Assembly (NCBI RefSeq): GCF_021590045.1
Contig: NZ_CP062221.1
Span: forward strand, 682,001 to 746,000
DNA: 64,000 bases
Direction of reading: 5' to 3'
DNA from: Cellulomonas palmilytica
GTDB lineage: Bacteria > Actinomycetota > Actinomycetes > Actinomycetales > Cellulomonadaceae
Shown: piece by piece, positions 49,451 to 58,178 of the stretch
How positions within the stretch are numbered: the stretch's first letter is position 1
Layout: every line of letters starts with the position of its first letter
The notes under the pieces: model-generated
What the model saw: only the letters and a program-made list of their open reading frames with translations
Told to the model about the DNA's origin: nothing
Database searches by the model: none
Made by a program: the position numbers and the translations under genes

Positions 49451-50812
49451 TCAGGTGCCGGTGACCATCCAGGCCGTGCCGCGGGCGCGGTAGCCGGTGG
49501 TGAGTGCTCGGGCGAGCATGAAGACGCCGCTGAACGCGGCGGTGAGCCAGAGCAGACCCTCGGCGCCGGGCGGGGCGTAGGCGCGCACCGCCAGGGCGAA
49601 CGGCAGGTACACGACGAGCGTCATGAGCCCCGCCCACGCGAGGAACCGGCCGTCACCGGCGCCGATGAGCACGCCGTCGAGCACGAACACCCACCCGGCG
49701 AGCGGCATGCACACGCCCGCGACGAGCATCCCGACGACGATCGCGTGGCGCACCTCGTCGTCCGGCGTGAACAGCGGTGCGTACAGCGCGGCCGCACCGC
49801 CGAGGACCACACCCAGGATGACGCCGGCCCCGACGCCCCACTGCAGGGTCCGGCGCAGGACGCCGCGCGTGCGCGGCACGTCACCTGCGCCGAGCGCGTG
49901 CCCGACGAGCGCCTGGGCGGCGATCGCGAGGGCGTCGAGCGCGAACGCGGCGAGCCCCCAGACGGAGCTGACGACCTGGTGCCCCGCGAGCGTCACGGCG
50001 CCGAGCCCGGTGGCGACCCAGGTGGTGAGCAGGATCGCGCCGCGCAGGGTCGCGGTGCGGGCGAGCAGCGGGGCGCCGTGGCGTGCGGAGGTCCAGATCC
50101 CGCCGGCCGCCGGCCGCAGCGACGACCCCGCCTCGCGCGCGCCGCGGACCACCACGACGACGAGCACGGCGGCCATACCGAGCTGCGTGAGGGCCGTGCC
50201 GCCGCCCGAGCCCGCGATGCCGAGGCCCAGGCCCCACACGAGTGCGACGTTGAGGGCGGTGTTGACGACCGCGCCGGTGACCGCGACGCCCAACGGGGTG
50301 CGGGTGTCCTGCAGCCCACGCAGCGTGCCGGTCGCGGCCAGGACGAGCAGCATGCCGACCAGCCCGGGCGCTGACCAGCGCAGGTACGTCACGGCTTGCC
50401 GCGCGGTCTCGTCGTCGGCGCCCATCACGGCGACCACCCACGGAGCCGCCACCCACAGCGCGACCGCGAGCACCACCCCCAGCCCGGCGGCGAGCCACAT
50501 CCCGTCGATGCCCACCTGCAGCGACCCGGCCCGGTCACCGGCGCCGAGCCGGCGGGCGACGGACGCGGTGGTCGCGTAGGCGAGGAAGACGCAGAGTCCG
50601 ACGACGCTGAGCAGCACGCTCGAGGCGAGCGCCAGACCGGCCAGCGCGTCGGTGCCGAGGTGCCCGACGACGGCCGAGTCGACGAGGATGAACAGGGGCT
50701 CGGCGACGAGCGCGCCGAGCGCCGGGACGGCGAGCGCGAGGATCTGGCGGTCGAGGCTGGGCGTCTGCTGTCCGTTGGCTGAGATGGCTCTTGCTCCCTG
50801 CTGTGTCCACAC
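49451..50812 (-). CDS. MATE family efflux transporter
   Basis: A 453-residue multidrug and toxin extrusion type exporter of the DinF-like branch, with about 12 predicted helices in two similar halves. ILALAVPALGALVAEPLFILVDSAVVGHLG is the typical first repeat. The start is taken at GTG 50812; its codons overlap a DnaA-box-like GTGTCCACA, so a later start (after the first 15 residues) is possible. Substrate unknown. It is divergent from dnaB. Confidence 0.9.
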   Translation of the reverse strand: MWTQQGARAISANGQQTPSLDRQILALAVPALGALVAEPLFILVDSAVVGHLGTDALAGLALASSVLLSVVGLCVFLAYATTASVARRLGAGDRAGSLQVGIDGMWLAAGLGVVLAVALWVAAPWVVAVMGADDETARQAVTYLRWSAPGLVGMLLVLAATGTLRGLQDTRTPLGVAVTGAVVNTALNVALVWGLGLGIAGSGGGTALTQLGMAAVLVVVVVRGAREAGSSLRPAAGGIWTSARHGAPLLARTATLRGAILLTTWVATGLGAVTLAGHQVVSSVWGLAAFALDALAIAAQALVGHALGAGDVPRTRGVLRRTLQWGVGAGVILGVVLGGAAALYAPLFTPDDEVRHAIVVGMLVAGVCMPLAGWVFVLDGVLIGAGDGRFLAWAGLMTLVVYLPFALAVRAYAPPGAEGLLWLTAAFSGVFMLARALTTGYRARGTAWMVTGT

Positions 50813-50954
50813 GGGTTGAACTTCGTTCGTGCTCGTCAGAGCGGCGATTCATGGCCGGGAGGTGCGCTGTCCACAGCCCTGTCCACGGCCTGTGCACATC
50901 GTCACCCACAACCGTCCCCAGGCCTGTCCACAGATCCGTGGGCACGTTTCCACA
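50802..50954. promoter_or_regulatory. DnaA-box-like cluster upstream of dnaB
   Basis: Matches to TTGTCCACA with one or two differences at 50803-50811 (GTGTCCACA), 50867-50875 (CTGTCCACA), 50879-50887 (CTGTCCACG), 50924-50932 (CTGTCCACA) and 50946-50954 (GTTTCCACA), all on the plus strand, plus CTGTGCACA at 50890. The density rivals that of the oriC interval. 50955-51103 contains the dnaB promoter region but no clear boxes. Confidence 0.65.
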
Positions 50955-51103
50955 GGCTCTGAGGCCGATTCGCGCGGCCCTGTGCGGCGGTCCTAGTCTC
51001 GCGCGAGAACTCCTCCCTGCCCCCGGCCGTCCGCCGCGTGTGGGTGGGTCGATGTAGAACGAATGTTCGACGGGTTCGCGATGCAGAGAACAGGGTGTGC
51101 ACG

Positions 51104-53446
51104 GTGACGATCGAAGAGCTCGAGTACGGCATGCCGCCGGAGCCCGACTCCGGACGGCGCGAGTTCGACCGCACCCCGCCGCAGGACCTCGAGGCCGAGC
51201 GGTCCGTGCTCGGCGGCATGATGATCTCGAAGGACGCGATCGCCGACGTCATCGAGCAGATCCGCGGCACCGACTTCTACCGCCCCGCGCACGAGACCGT
51301 CTACGACGCGATCATCGACCTCTACGGCCGTGGCGAGCCCGCGGACGCGATCACGGTCGCCGACGAGCTCACCAAGCGCGGCGAGCTCGCGCGCATCGGC
51401 GGCGCCCCCTACCTGCACACGCTCATCGCGTCCGTGCCCACCGCGGCCAACGCCGGCTACTACGCGCGGATCGTGCGCGAGCGCGCCATCCTGCGCAAGC
51501 TCGTCGAGGCGGGTACGCGCATCGTCCAGCTGGGGTACGGCACCGACGGCGGTGACGTCGACGAGCTCGTCAACAACGCGCAGGCCGAGGTCTACGCCGT
51601 CACCGAGCGGCGCTCGTCGGAGGACTACCTGCCGCTGTCCGAGATCATCGGCGGGACCGTCGACGAGATCGAGGCCGCCGGTCACCGCGGCGAGGGGATG
51701 ATCGGCGTCCCCACGGGCTTCTCCGACCTCGACCGCCTGACGAACGGCCTCCACCCGGGCCAGATGATCGTCGTCGCCGCCCGTCCGGCCATCGGCAAGG
51801 CCCTCGCGCTCGACACCCCGCTGCCGACGCCGACCGGCTGGACGACGATGGGTGAGGTCCAGGTCGGCGACCAGCTCCTCGCCGCGGACGGCACGCCGAC
51901 GACCGTCGTCGCCGCGACCGACGTCATGGTCGACCGGCCCTGTTACCGCGTCACCTTCGACGACGGCACGACGATCGTCGCGGACGCCCAGCACCAGTGG
52001 GCGACCCGGACGCGCGCCGACCGCCGCCAGCGCGACGGCGGGACCCCGAGCATCTGGACGACCGAGGAGATCCACGGCACGGTCCGCTGCCAGACGGCCG
52101 ACCGCCGCGCCAACCACTCGGTCGAGACCGCGCGCCCGCTGCGCCTCCCGGACGCCGACCTGCTCGTCGACCCGTACCTCCTGGGTGTCTGGCTCGGCGA
52201 CGGCCACGCCGCCTCCGCGCGCTTCACGAGCGCGGACCCCGAGATCGCCATGCACATCGAGGGCCGCGGCTACGAGCCGGACCTGCTCGAGGCCGGTCTC
52301 CGGACGCTCGGTGTGCTCGGGGACAAGCACATTCCGGCGGCGTACCTGCGGGCCAGCGAGCGGCAGCGGCGTGACCTGCTTGCCGGCCTGCTCGACACCG
52401 ACGGGACCGTGAACCCCACGGGCAGTGCGCAGATCACGCTGACCGACGAGCGCCTCGCGCGTGACGTCCGCGAGCTCGTGCACTCGCTCGGCTACCGCAC
52501 CGGCTGGTCGACGCGCACGGTGGCCGGGCGGTCCGAGGCGACCTCGACGGCGTTCACCCTCACCTTCACCACCGACGACGAGGTGTTCGGCCTCGAGCGC
52601 AAGAAGCTCGTGCACAAGGAGCGTCGCCGTCCCTCGACGCCGCGGCTGTGGCAGCGGTTCATCGTGTCGGTCGAGCCGGTCGAGTCCGTGCCGGTCCGGT
52701 GCGTCGAGATCGCGCACCCGTCGCACCTGTACCTTGCGAGCGAGGCGATGGTGCCGACGCACAACTCCACGCTCGGCATCGACATCGTCCGGTCGGCGGC
52801 CATCAAGAACAACCAGGCCGCCGTGGTGTTCTCGCTCGAGATGAGCCGCAACGAGATCGTCATGCGACTGCTGTCCGCCGAGGCGCGCGTGCACCTGCAA
52901 AAGCTGCGCACCGGTCAGATGGGCGAGGACGACTGGGCGAAGATCGCCCAGACCATGGGCAAGGTGTCCGGCGCCCCGCTCTTCATCGACGACTCGCCGA
53001 ACATGTCGCTGATGGAGATCCGCGCCAAGTGCCGGCGCCTCAAGCAGCGTCACGACCTCAAGCTCGTCGTGATCGACTACCTCCAGCTCATGACGTCCGG
53101 CAAGCGCGTCGAGTCGCGTCAGCAGGAGGTCTCCGAGTTCTCGCGTGCGCTCAAACTTCTCGCCAAGGAGCTCGAGGTCCCGGTCATCGCGATCTCGCAG
53201 CTGAACCGTGGCCCTGAGCAGCGCACGGACAAGAAGCCACAAATGAGTGACCTTCGCGAGTCCGGGTCTATCGAACAAGATGCAGACATGGTCATTCTCT
53301 TGCATCGCGAAGACGCCTATGAAAAAGAATCGCCCCGCGCGGGTGAGGCGGACCTTATTGTGGCGAAGCACCGAAATGGCCCGACGGACACGATCACGGT
53401 CGCGTTCCAGGGTCATTTCAGCCGCTTCGTCGACATGCAGGCCTGA
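51104..53446 (+). CDS. dnaB: Replicative DNA helicase DnaB, intein-containing
   Basis: A 780-residue precursor; removing the intein leaves 458 residues, the normal DnaB size. The N-terminal DnaB domain begins TPPQDLEAERSVLGGMMIS. The RecA-like domain reads VVAARPAIGK (ending at residue 232), interrupted by the intein, then STLGIDIVRSAA from 555; Walker B is LKLVVIDYLQLM and the late motif is SGSIEQDADMVILLHRED. Because the intein splits Walker A, only the spliced product can hydrolyse ATP. GTG at 51104 (VTIEELEYG) is preferred; another GTG is three codons upstream. From about 53233 to 53390 codons become A/T-ending, unlike the rest. Confidence 0.96.
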   Translation: MTIEELEYGMPPEPDSGRREFDRTPPQDLEAERSVLGGMMISKDAIADVIEQIRGTDFYRPAHETVYDAIIDLYGRGEPADAITVADELTKRGELARIGGAPYLHTLIASVPTAANAGYYARIVRERAILRKLVEAGTRIVQLGYGTDGGDVDELVNNAQAEVYAVTERRSSEDYLPLSEIIGGTVDEIEAAGHRGEGMIGVPTGFSDLDRLTNGLHPGQMIVVAARPAIGKALALDTPLPTPTGWTTMGEVQVGDQLLAADGTPTTVVAATDVMVDRPCYRVTFDDGTTIVADAQHQWATRTRADRRQRDGGTPSIWTTEEIHGTVRCQTADRRANHSVETARPLRLPDADLLVDPYLLGVWLGDGHAASARFTSADPEIAMHIEGRGYEPDLLEAGLRTLGVLGDKHIPAAYLRASERQRRDLLAGLLDTDGTVNPTGSAQITLTDERLARDVRELVHSLGYRTGWSTRTVAGRSEATSTAFTLTFTTDDEVFGLERKKLVHKERRRPSTPRLWQRFIVSVEPVESVPVRCVEIAHPSHLYLASEAMVPTHNSTLGIDIVRSAAIKNNQAAVVFSLEMSRNEIVMRLLSAEARVHLQKLRTGQMGEDDWAKIAQTMGKVSGAPLFIDDSPNMSLMEIRAKCRRLKQRHDLKLVVIDYLQLMTSGKRVESRQQEVSEFSRALKLLAKELEVPVIAISQLNRGPEQRTDKKPQMSDLRESGSIEQDADMVILLHREDAYEKESPRAGEADLIVAKHRNGPTDTITVAFQGHFSRFVDMQA
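51800..52765 (+). mobile_element. Class 3 DnaB intein with LAGLIDADG homing endonuclease
   Basis: 322 residues inserted between Lys232 and Ser555 of DnaB. It starts with Ala rather than Cys/Ser, and has the class 3 WCT set: Trp67 in DAQHQW (block B), Cys301 in PVRCVEIAHPSHLYLA (block F) and Thr320 in PTHN (block G), with His321-Asn322 at the splice junction and Ser as +1. The endonuclease motifs are PYLLGVWLGDGHA and LLAGLLDTDGTV, with both catalytic Asp present. Class 3 splicing without an N-terminal nucleophile is established for phage DnaB-type inteins. GC content and codon use match the host. Confidence 0.93.
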
Positions 53447-53511
53447 CGACGAGTCTCGCGGTGAGCGGCGGGGAGGACTGCGCTGACGGCGCTGCACTCA
53501 GAGACGCCTGT

Positions 53512-53528
53512 GTAGCACATGGTGCTAC
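53512..53528 (+). promoter_or_regulatory. Palindromic operator before the toxin-antitoxin pair
   Basis: GTAGCAC-ATG-GTGCTAC, a perfect 7+7 inverted repeat ending 9 bp before the antitoxin ATG. It is placed for autorepression by the antitoxin or complex. Confidence 0.65.
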
Positions 53529-53537
53529 TTTCGAATC

Positions 53538-53801
53538 ATGACCACGGTCGGGGTGCGCGAGCTCAGGCAGGACGCGTCGGGCGTCCTGCGTCGCGTCGAG
53601 CAGGGCGAGCGCGTTGTCGTGACCGTGCACGGGCGACCCGTCGCCGACATCGTGCCGCACACCGAGTCCCGCCCGACGTGGCGCCCCGTCGCGGACCTCG
53701 CCGCCATCTTCCCCGGTGTTGACGATCCCCACTGGGACGAGGACATGGCGCTGGTCGACGGCGCCGCGACCGATCCGTTCGAGCGCGGCGCTCGCCCGTG
53801 A
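53538..53801 (+). CDS. Type II antitoxin, Phd/YefM family (VapB-like)
   Basis: An 87-residue antitoxin. TTVGVRELRQDASGVLRRVE and GERVVVTVHGRPVADIVP form the Phd/YefM DNA-binding domain; the acidic C-terminus (DDPHWDEDMALVDGA) is the expected toxin-binding tail. The ATG is 90 bp after dnaB. The stop overlaps the toxin start by ATGA-type overlap (GTGA). It is predicted to repress its own promoter. Confidence 0.9.
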   Translation: MTTVGVRELRQDASGVLRRVEQGERVVVTVHGRPVADIVPHTESRPTWRPVADLAAIFPGVDDPHWDEDMALVDGAATDPFERGARP

Positions 53802-54181
53802 GGCTGATCCTCGACACGAACGTCCTGATCGACGGCCTGGTGCCGACCGGCACCGCGGACGAGGCCGCGATCAGCATGGCGTCGCTGGCCGAGCTGCGCT
53901 TCGGGGTGCTGGTCGCCCGCACACCCGAGATCAGGTCGGCGCGGATGCGGGTGCTGTCGAGTGCCGAGAGCGCCCTGGCGGCGCTGCCGATCGACGACGC
54001 GGTCGCGTCGTCGTACGCCCTGCTGGCGACGAAGACGGTCGGGGCCGGACGTCAGCCGCGCGCGCGAGCGTTCGACCTGCTGATCGCCGCGACCGCGCAC
54101 GCACACGGCGCCGCCCTCGTCACGAGGAACCTCGGCGACTTCACGGGTCTCGACGACGTCCTCGAGGTCCGTGCGCCGTAG
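53798..54181 (+). CDS. PIN-domain toxin (VapC-like)
   Basis: A 127-residue ribonuclease toxin of the PIN family. The four acidic residues are visible: Asp in LILDTNVLIDGL, Glu in SLAELRFGV, Asp in RAFDLLIAATA and Asp in RNLGDFTGL. The GTG start overlaps the antitoxin gene. VapC toxins cut specific tRNAs or rRNA; the target here is unknown. Confidence 0.9.
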   Translation: MRLILDTNVLIDGLVPTGTADEAAISMASLAELRFGVLVARTPEIRSARMRVLSSAESALAALPIDDAVASSYALLATKTVGAGRQPRARAFDLLIAATAHAHGAALVTRNLGDFTGLDDVLEVRAP

Positions 54182-54269
54182 CCGCGCTGACCGAGGCGCG
54201 CACACCCACGGGGCTCGCGTCCGATGAAAATGCCTGGTCAGGGTCGATTACCGTCGACAGACTCGGCGC

Positions 54270-55394
54270 GTGAGCGACAGCTGGCGCGTGCTGCGCGCCC
54301 CCGAACCACCCGCCGACCTGGAGCACTCCGACGCGTGGGCGCTGCACGCGTTCAGTGACGTCGAGCACGAGCGCGAGGCCGCCGTGTGGGGCTGGACCGA
54401 CCAGTGGGCACCGGCGGCGGTCATGCACGGGGTCGTGCGGCACCAGGAGTACGACCGCAAGCAGATGCTCCTGGTGGTGCGCGCCGAGCACCCTGAGGGC
54501 GTCCCGCCGGAGCCCGCTGATGTGGTCGGTGTCGCGCTCGTCGTCGTCGGCCGTGAGGCGAACACGCACCTGCTGTGGGCCGGTCCGCTGGCCGTGCGTC
54601 CCGCGCACGCGCACGACGGCGTGCACGACGCGCTGCTCGCGGCGGTCGAGGAGGAGGCCGCGGCGCTCGGGTGCACGACGGTCGTCTTCACGTCGCCGCA
54701 CGCCCCGGAACCGCCCGCGGGGCCGGGCGCGCTCGAGCCCCGCACGGGGGCGGGCCGCGTGCCGGTCGACTCGCCGGAGGCGCTCGTCGCGGGGGAGCGC
54801 GGCTACGCGCTGGAGCAGGTCGGGCGTCACTCGACGCTGCACCTGCCGGTCCCGTCGTCGGTGCTCGACCGGCTCGGCGACGGCGCCAGAACAGCGGCCG
54901 GCGACGACTACCGGATCATCACGTGGCGCGACGAGATCCCCGAGGACCGTCTCGACGACCTCGCGCGGCTGTGGACGCGGATGAGCACGGACGTGCCGCT
55001 CGGCGAGCTCGACTACGACGAGGAGCCGTGGGACGCCGACCGCGTGCGCAGCCACCTCACGGACCTCGCCGGCCGGCAGCAGCACCTGCTGCTCACGGTG
55101 GCCGAGCACGTCGCGTCGGGCGAGCTCGTCGCGTTCACGGTGCTCCAGGTCCCGTTCCCCGAGGTGCCGTTCGGGTTCCAGGAGGACACGCTGGTGATGC
55201 GTGAGCACCGCGGGCACCGCCTCGGGATGCTCGTGAAGGTCGCGAACGTGCGGGCGCTCGCGGCGTGGCGGCCGGGTGTGGAGCGGATCCACACGTGGAA
55301 CGCGCAGGAGAATGCGCACATGCTCGCGATCAACGTCGCGCTCGGCTACGTCGGGGACGGCGTCGCGGCGATCTGGCAGAAGCACCTGGGGTGA
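54270..55394 (+). CDS. GNAT family N-acetyltransferase (two-domain)
   Basis: A 374-residue protein with two GNAT-like halves. The C-terminal half shows a CoA-binding block, DTLVMREHRGHRLGMLVKVANVRAL, then HTWNAQENAHMLAINVALGY, typical of GNAT proteins; the N-terminal half (VWGWTDQWAP..., GPLAVRPAHAHDGVHDALLA) retains the fold but a weaker CoA site. The substrate is unknown. GTG start; no clear ribosome-binding site, possibly leaderless. It is followed after 4 bp by a second GNAT gene. Confidence 0.88.
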   Translation: MSDSWRVLRAPEPPADLEHSDAWALHAFSDVEHEREAAVWGWTDQWAPAAVMHGVVRHQEYDRKQMLLVVRAEHPEGVPPEPADVVGVALVVVGREANTHLLWAGPLAVRPAHAHDGVHDALLAAVEEEAAALGCTTVVFTSPHAPEPPAGPGALEPRTGAGRVPVDSPEALVAGERGYALEQVGRHSTLHLPVPSSVLDRLGDGARTAAGDDYRIITWRDEIPEDRLDDLARLWTRMSTDVPLGELDYDEEPWDADRVRSHLTDLAGRQQHLLLTVAEHVASGELVAFTVLQVPFPEVPFGFQEDTLVMREHRGHRLGMLVKVANVRALAAWRPGVERIHTWNAQENAHMLAINVALGYVGDGVAAIWQKHLG

Positions 55395-55398
55395 CCGC

Positions 55399-56604
55399 AT
55401 GACGACGCTGCCCGGAGGGCTCGAGCTGCGTACGGCCCGGCCGTCCGACCTCGACCAGATCGGTGCGCTGCTCGTCGACCGGGGCGAGGAGCCTGACGCG
55501 CTGGACCACCGGCTCGTCGTGGAGGGCGCGCTCGGGTGGGACGCGTGCGCCGTCGTCGTGGACGGGGACCGCGTGGTCTCGACCGCGACGCTGCTCGACG
55601 AGACGGTCCGCGTCGGCGACGTGGTGCTGGCGGCGGGTCAGGTCGAGCTGGTGGCGACGGACCGGGAGTACGAGGGCCGTGGCCTGGTCCGTGCACTGAT
55701 GGGCTGGGCGCACGACAGATCGCGTGAGCGCGGGCACCTGCTGCAGGTGATGATCGGGATCCCGTACTTCTACCGGCTGTTCGGCTACGAGTACGCGATC
55801 GACATCCCCCGGGCCCGAGCGTTGCGCGAGCTGCCGCCACCCGAGCCCGGCGAGGCGACGACCGGATCGGTGCTCCGCGAGGCGACGACCGCCGACCTCC
55901 CGGCGCTCGTCGCGCTGCAGGACGCGGCGCAGGCGGAGTACGACGTGGCGATGCCGCACCCGGCGGAGCGTTGGCGCTGGCTGCTGGCGCACGAGGCGAG
56001 CACGACGCGCGTCCTCGAGCGGGACGGGGTCGTCGTCGCGTCGGCGCGGACGGGGGTTCCCGACGATGGGCTGCTGGTCGCGGAGGCGGCCGCGGCGGAC
56101 ATGGCGGCGGCGGACGAGTTCCTCGTCGCACTGCGCGGGCTCGGTGAGCCGCTGACCATCGTGCACCGGCCGCTCACGGTGCCCGGACGCGCGTGGGCGG
56201 AGCGGCTCGAGCCCGCGGGGTCGGACGCGACGCAGTACTACGCGCGCCTGGAGCGCCCCGAGCTCGTGCTCGACGCGCTGCGACCGGTGCTCACGGCGCG
56301 CCTGCGCGCCGCAGGGCTCGGCCGGGACGTCGTGATCTCGACGTTCGGCCGCCACTACCGGCTTCCGTGGAGCGCGGACACCGGGCTCGGCCCGGTCGAG
56401 GTCGGCGGTCCCATGCAGGCGCCCGGCGTCGCCCAGGGCGCGGGTGTGGCCCCGGACCGTCTTCCCGCCCTGCTCCTCGGACAGCTCGGCATCGAGGGCC
56501 TGGCCCGCCTCCACCCCGACGTGTACGCACCGGACGCCGAGTTCTTCGGTGCCCTGTTCCCACCGCTCACGGCTGACCTCCTGACCTACTACCTGCCGTG
56601 GTGA
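55399..56604 (+). CDS. GNAT family N-acetyltransferase
   Basis: A 401-residue acetyltransferase with Eis-like size. The CoA-binding motif is DREYEGRGLVRALMGWAHDR (about 92-111), followed by MIGIPYFYRLFGYEYAI. The second half is a further GNAT-like and beta-rich region ending in LTYYLPW. The ATG at 55399 is 4 bp after the preceding GNAT stop, so the two are one operon. Whether it modifies aminoglycosides or a housekeeping substrate cannot be said. Confidence 0.86.
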   Translation: MTTLPGGLELRTARPSDLDQIGALLVDRGEEPDALDHRLVVEGALGWDACAVVVDGDRVVSTATLLDETVRVGDVVLAAGQVELVATDREYEGRGLVRALMGWAHDRSRERGHLLQVMIGIPYFYRLFGYEYAIDIPRARALRELPPPEPGEATTGSVLREATTADLPALVALQDAAQAEYDVAMPHPAERWRWLLAHEASTTRVLERDGVVVASARTGVPDDGLLVAEAAAADMAAADEFLVALRGLGEPLTIVHRPLTVPGRAWAERLEPAGSDATQYYARLERPELVLDALRPVLTARLRAAGLGRDVVISTFGRHYRLPWSADTGLGPVEVGGPMQAPGVAQGAGVAPDRLPALLLGQLGIEGLARLHPDVYAPDAEFFGALFPPLTADLLTYYLPW

Positions 56605-56693
56605 GGCGCCGCGCGGCGGCGTGACGACGACGGCGCACCGGGGTGCCGCGTGAGACGGCGCAGCTGTCAGCGCGGCTGGTCAGGCAGGTCGGC

Positions 56694-57152
56694 TCAACCC
56701 TCCGGGTGGTGGGCCGCGGGGCGGGCCTCGTGCCCGGGGCGGTCATGGGTCCGTTCCCGCTCCTTGAGCTGCGCCTCGAAGACGTGCCGGCGGCCGCCCA
56801 TCGTCGCGTCGCGGACGGCCCGCTCGGCGTCGGCGAACGCCTGGTAGTACCCGGCGTCGAACTCCTCGACGACCTGGAACGTCCAGCGTCCGTCGAGCAC
56901 GTTGCGGCCGACGACGTCCGTCCGCAGCGCCTCGGCGAGGTCCGGTCGGCCCGCGGCCTCGAGCTGGTCGAGGGCCTCGCCGAGCTCCTTGTCCGCCCGG
57001 CCGACGAGGCGGTGGAAGGCGTAGAGCATCCCGCGCGCGTGCTCGATCACCTCGAACGCGGCGGTGACGCCGCCGACCGCCTCGACGAGGTCGTCGGACA
57101 CCCCTGCGGGGATGGTGTGGTCGTCGTCCGGTCCGTGCTGCGATGACGTCAT
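56694..57152 (-). CDS. Hypothetical protein
   Basis: A 152-residue, mostly helical, acidic protein. The core (AFEVIEHARGMLYAFHRLVGRADKE, ALDQLEAAGRPDLAEAL, WTFQVVEEFDAGYYQAF) keeps host codon bias. I do not know the family. No signal peptide or membrane helix. It lies 36 bp downstream of the DUF2332 gene on the same strand. Confidence 0.7.
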   Translation of the reverse strand: MTSSQHGPDDDHTIPAGVSDDLVEAVGGVTAAFEVIEHARGMLYAFHRLVGRADKELGEALDQLEAAGRPDLAEALRTDVVGRNVLDGRWTFQVVEEFDAGYYQAFADAERAVRDATMGGRRHVFEAQLKERERTHDRPGHEARPAAHHPEG

Positions 57153-57188
57153 CGCGCCATCGTCGCCCGGACCGTTCGTGGGCGCGCG

Positions 57189-58178
57189 TCAGCCGACGCG
57201 CGGTCCGAGGCCCGTGAGCGCCCGCCCGTGCGGGTCGGCGTACGCCTGCGGCGAGCCGTCGACGCAGACGACGAACGAGCGCTCCGTCCCGTCCGAGACG
57301 AGCGCTGCGGTGCCCGGCAGCACGAGCGCGCCCTCGTTGCTGAGCCAGTGCCCGGGCAGGGTGCGCACCAGGTCGACGAACCTGGCGCGCGCCTGCGGGT
57401 CGAGGTAGGCGAGCACGGCGGAGTGCAGGACGACGAGCGTGGCGTCGGGCGGTGCCTCGGACGCGAGCGGCACGACGAGGTCGAGCAGGTCGCCGGCGAC
57501 GACGCGCGGGGGCTGCGCGCGGGCGATCGCGAGGGCGGCGCCCAGCCGGTCCCGGCGCTCGTCGTGCTCGGGCCACACCAAGATCTCCAACCAGGCGCAC
57601 GCGTCGGCGTCGGTGACGTCGACGGGCGCGAGGTCGATGCCGGCCCGCCAGGCGACCTCCGGCATCTGCCGCGGGGGCGCGACTCCCGGCCCGAGCGTGC
57701 ACGGCAGCACCACGGGGGACGGACCGTCGGCGGGGTCGAGCGCGGTGCCGTCGTCGTACCGGTAGGAGTAGCGGTCGGGCAGGAGGCAAAGCCCGGCCGA
57801 CGCCCCGACCTCCAGGAGCGCGAGCGGCTGGGGAAGCGTGGCGAGGAACGGCAGCAGCGTCGCGCACCGGCCCGCCTCGTTCGTCTGCGTCGCTCGCGTG
57901 CGGATCGTCGTGGCGACCTGGTCCCACCGCGTCAGGAGCGTCGAGCGCAGCGCGTCGTAGCCGCCCGCGGCGCCGTGCAGGCGGGCCGCGGCGAGGACGA
58001 GGTTCGGCTGCCGCTTGGGTGCGGGCAGCGACTCGAGCAGGGCGACGACCTCGTCGTCCTCGCTGATGCCGAGCGCCCACGCCTCGTACGTCGGTGACGT
58101 CCCGCGCGCCTCTCGCTCCGCGAACGCCCGGTAGGCCCGGGCGACCGGTGCCGTGCCGAGGTGCGTGACGGGATCCAT
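57189..58178 (-). CDS. DUF2332 domain-containing protein
   Basis: A 329-residue protein of the DUF2332 family: PVARAYRAFAEREARGTSPTYEAWALGIS at the N-terminus, LLEVGASAGLCLLPDRYSYRYDDG (a Rossmann methyltransferase-like glycine motif) in the middle, and VVLHSAVLAYLDPQARARF near the end. A SAM-dependent fold is inferred; no function is established. ATG at 58178 was chosen since the longer frame has no family similarity before it. Confidence 0.87.
   Translation of the reverse strand: MDPVTHLGTAPVARAYRAFAEREARGTSPTYEAWALGISEDDEVVALLESLPAPKRQPNLVLAAARLHGAAGGYDALRSTLLTRWDQVATTIRTRATQTNEAGRCATLLPFLATLPQPLALLEVGASAGLCLLPDRYSYRYDDGTALDPADGPSPVVLPCTLGPGVAPPRQMPEVAWRAGIDLAPVDVTDADACAWLEILVWPEHDERRDRLGAALAIARAQPPRVVAGDLLDLVVPLASEAPPDATLVVLHSAVLAYLDPQARARFVDLVRTLPGHWLSNEGALVLPGTAALVSDGTERSFVVCVDGSPQAYADPHGRALTGLGPRVG

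Noticed and set aside
55291..55303. CACACGTGGAAC in a GNAT gene as a parS
   Set aside because: The left half does not match (CACACGTGG instead of TTTCACGTGG).
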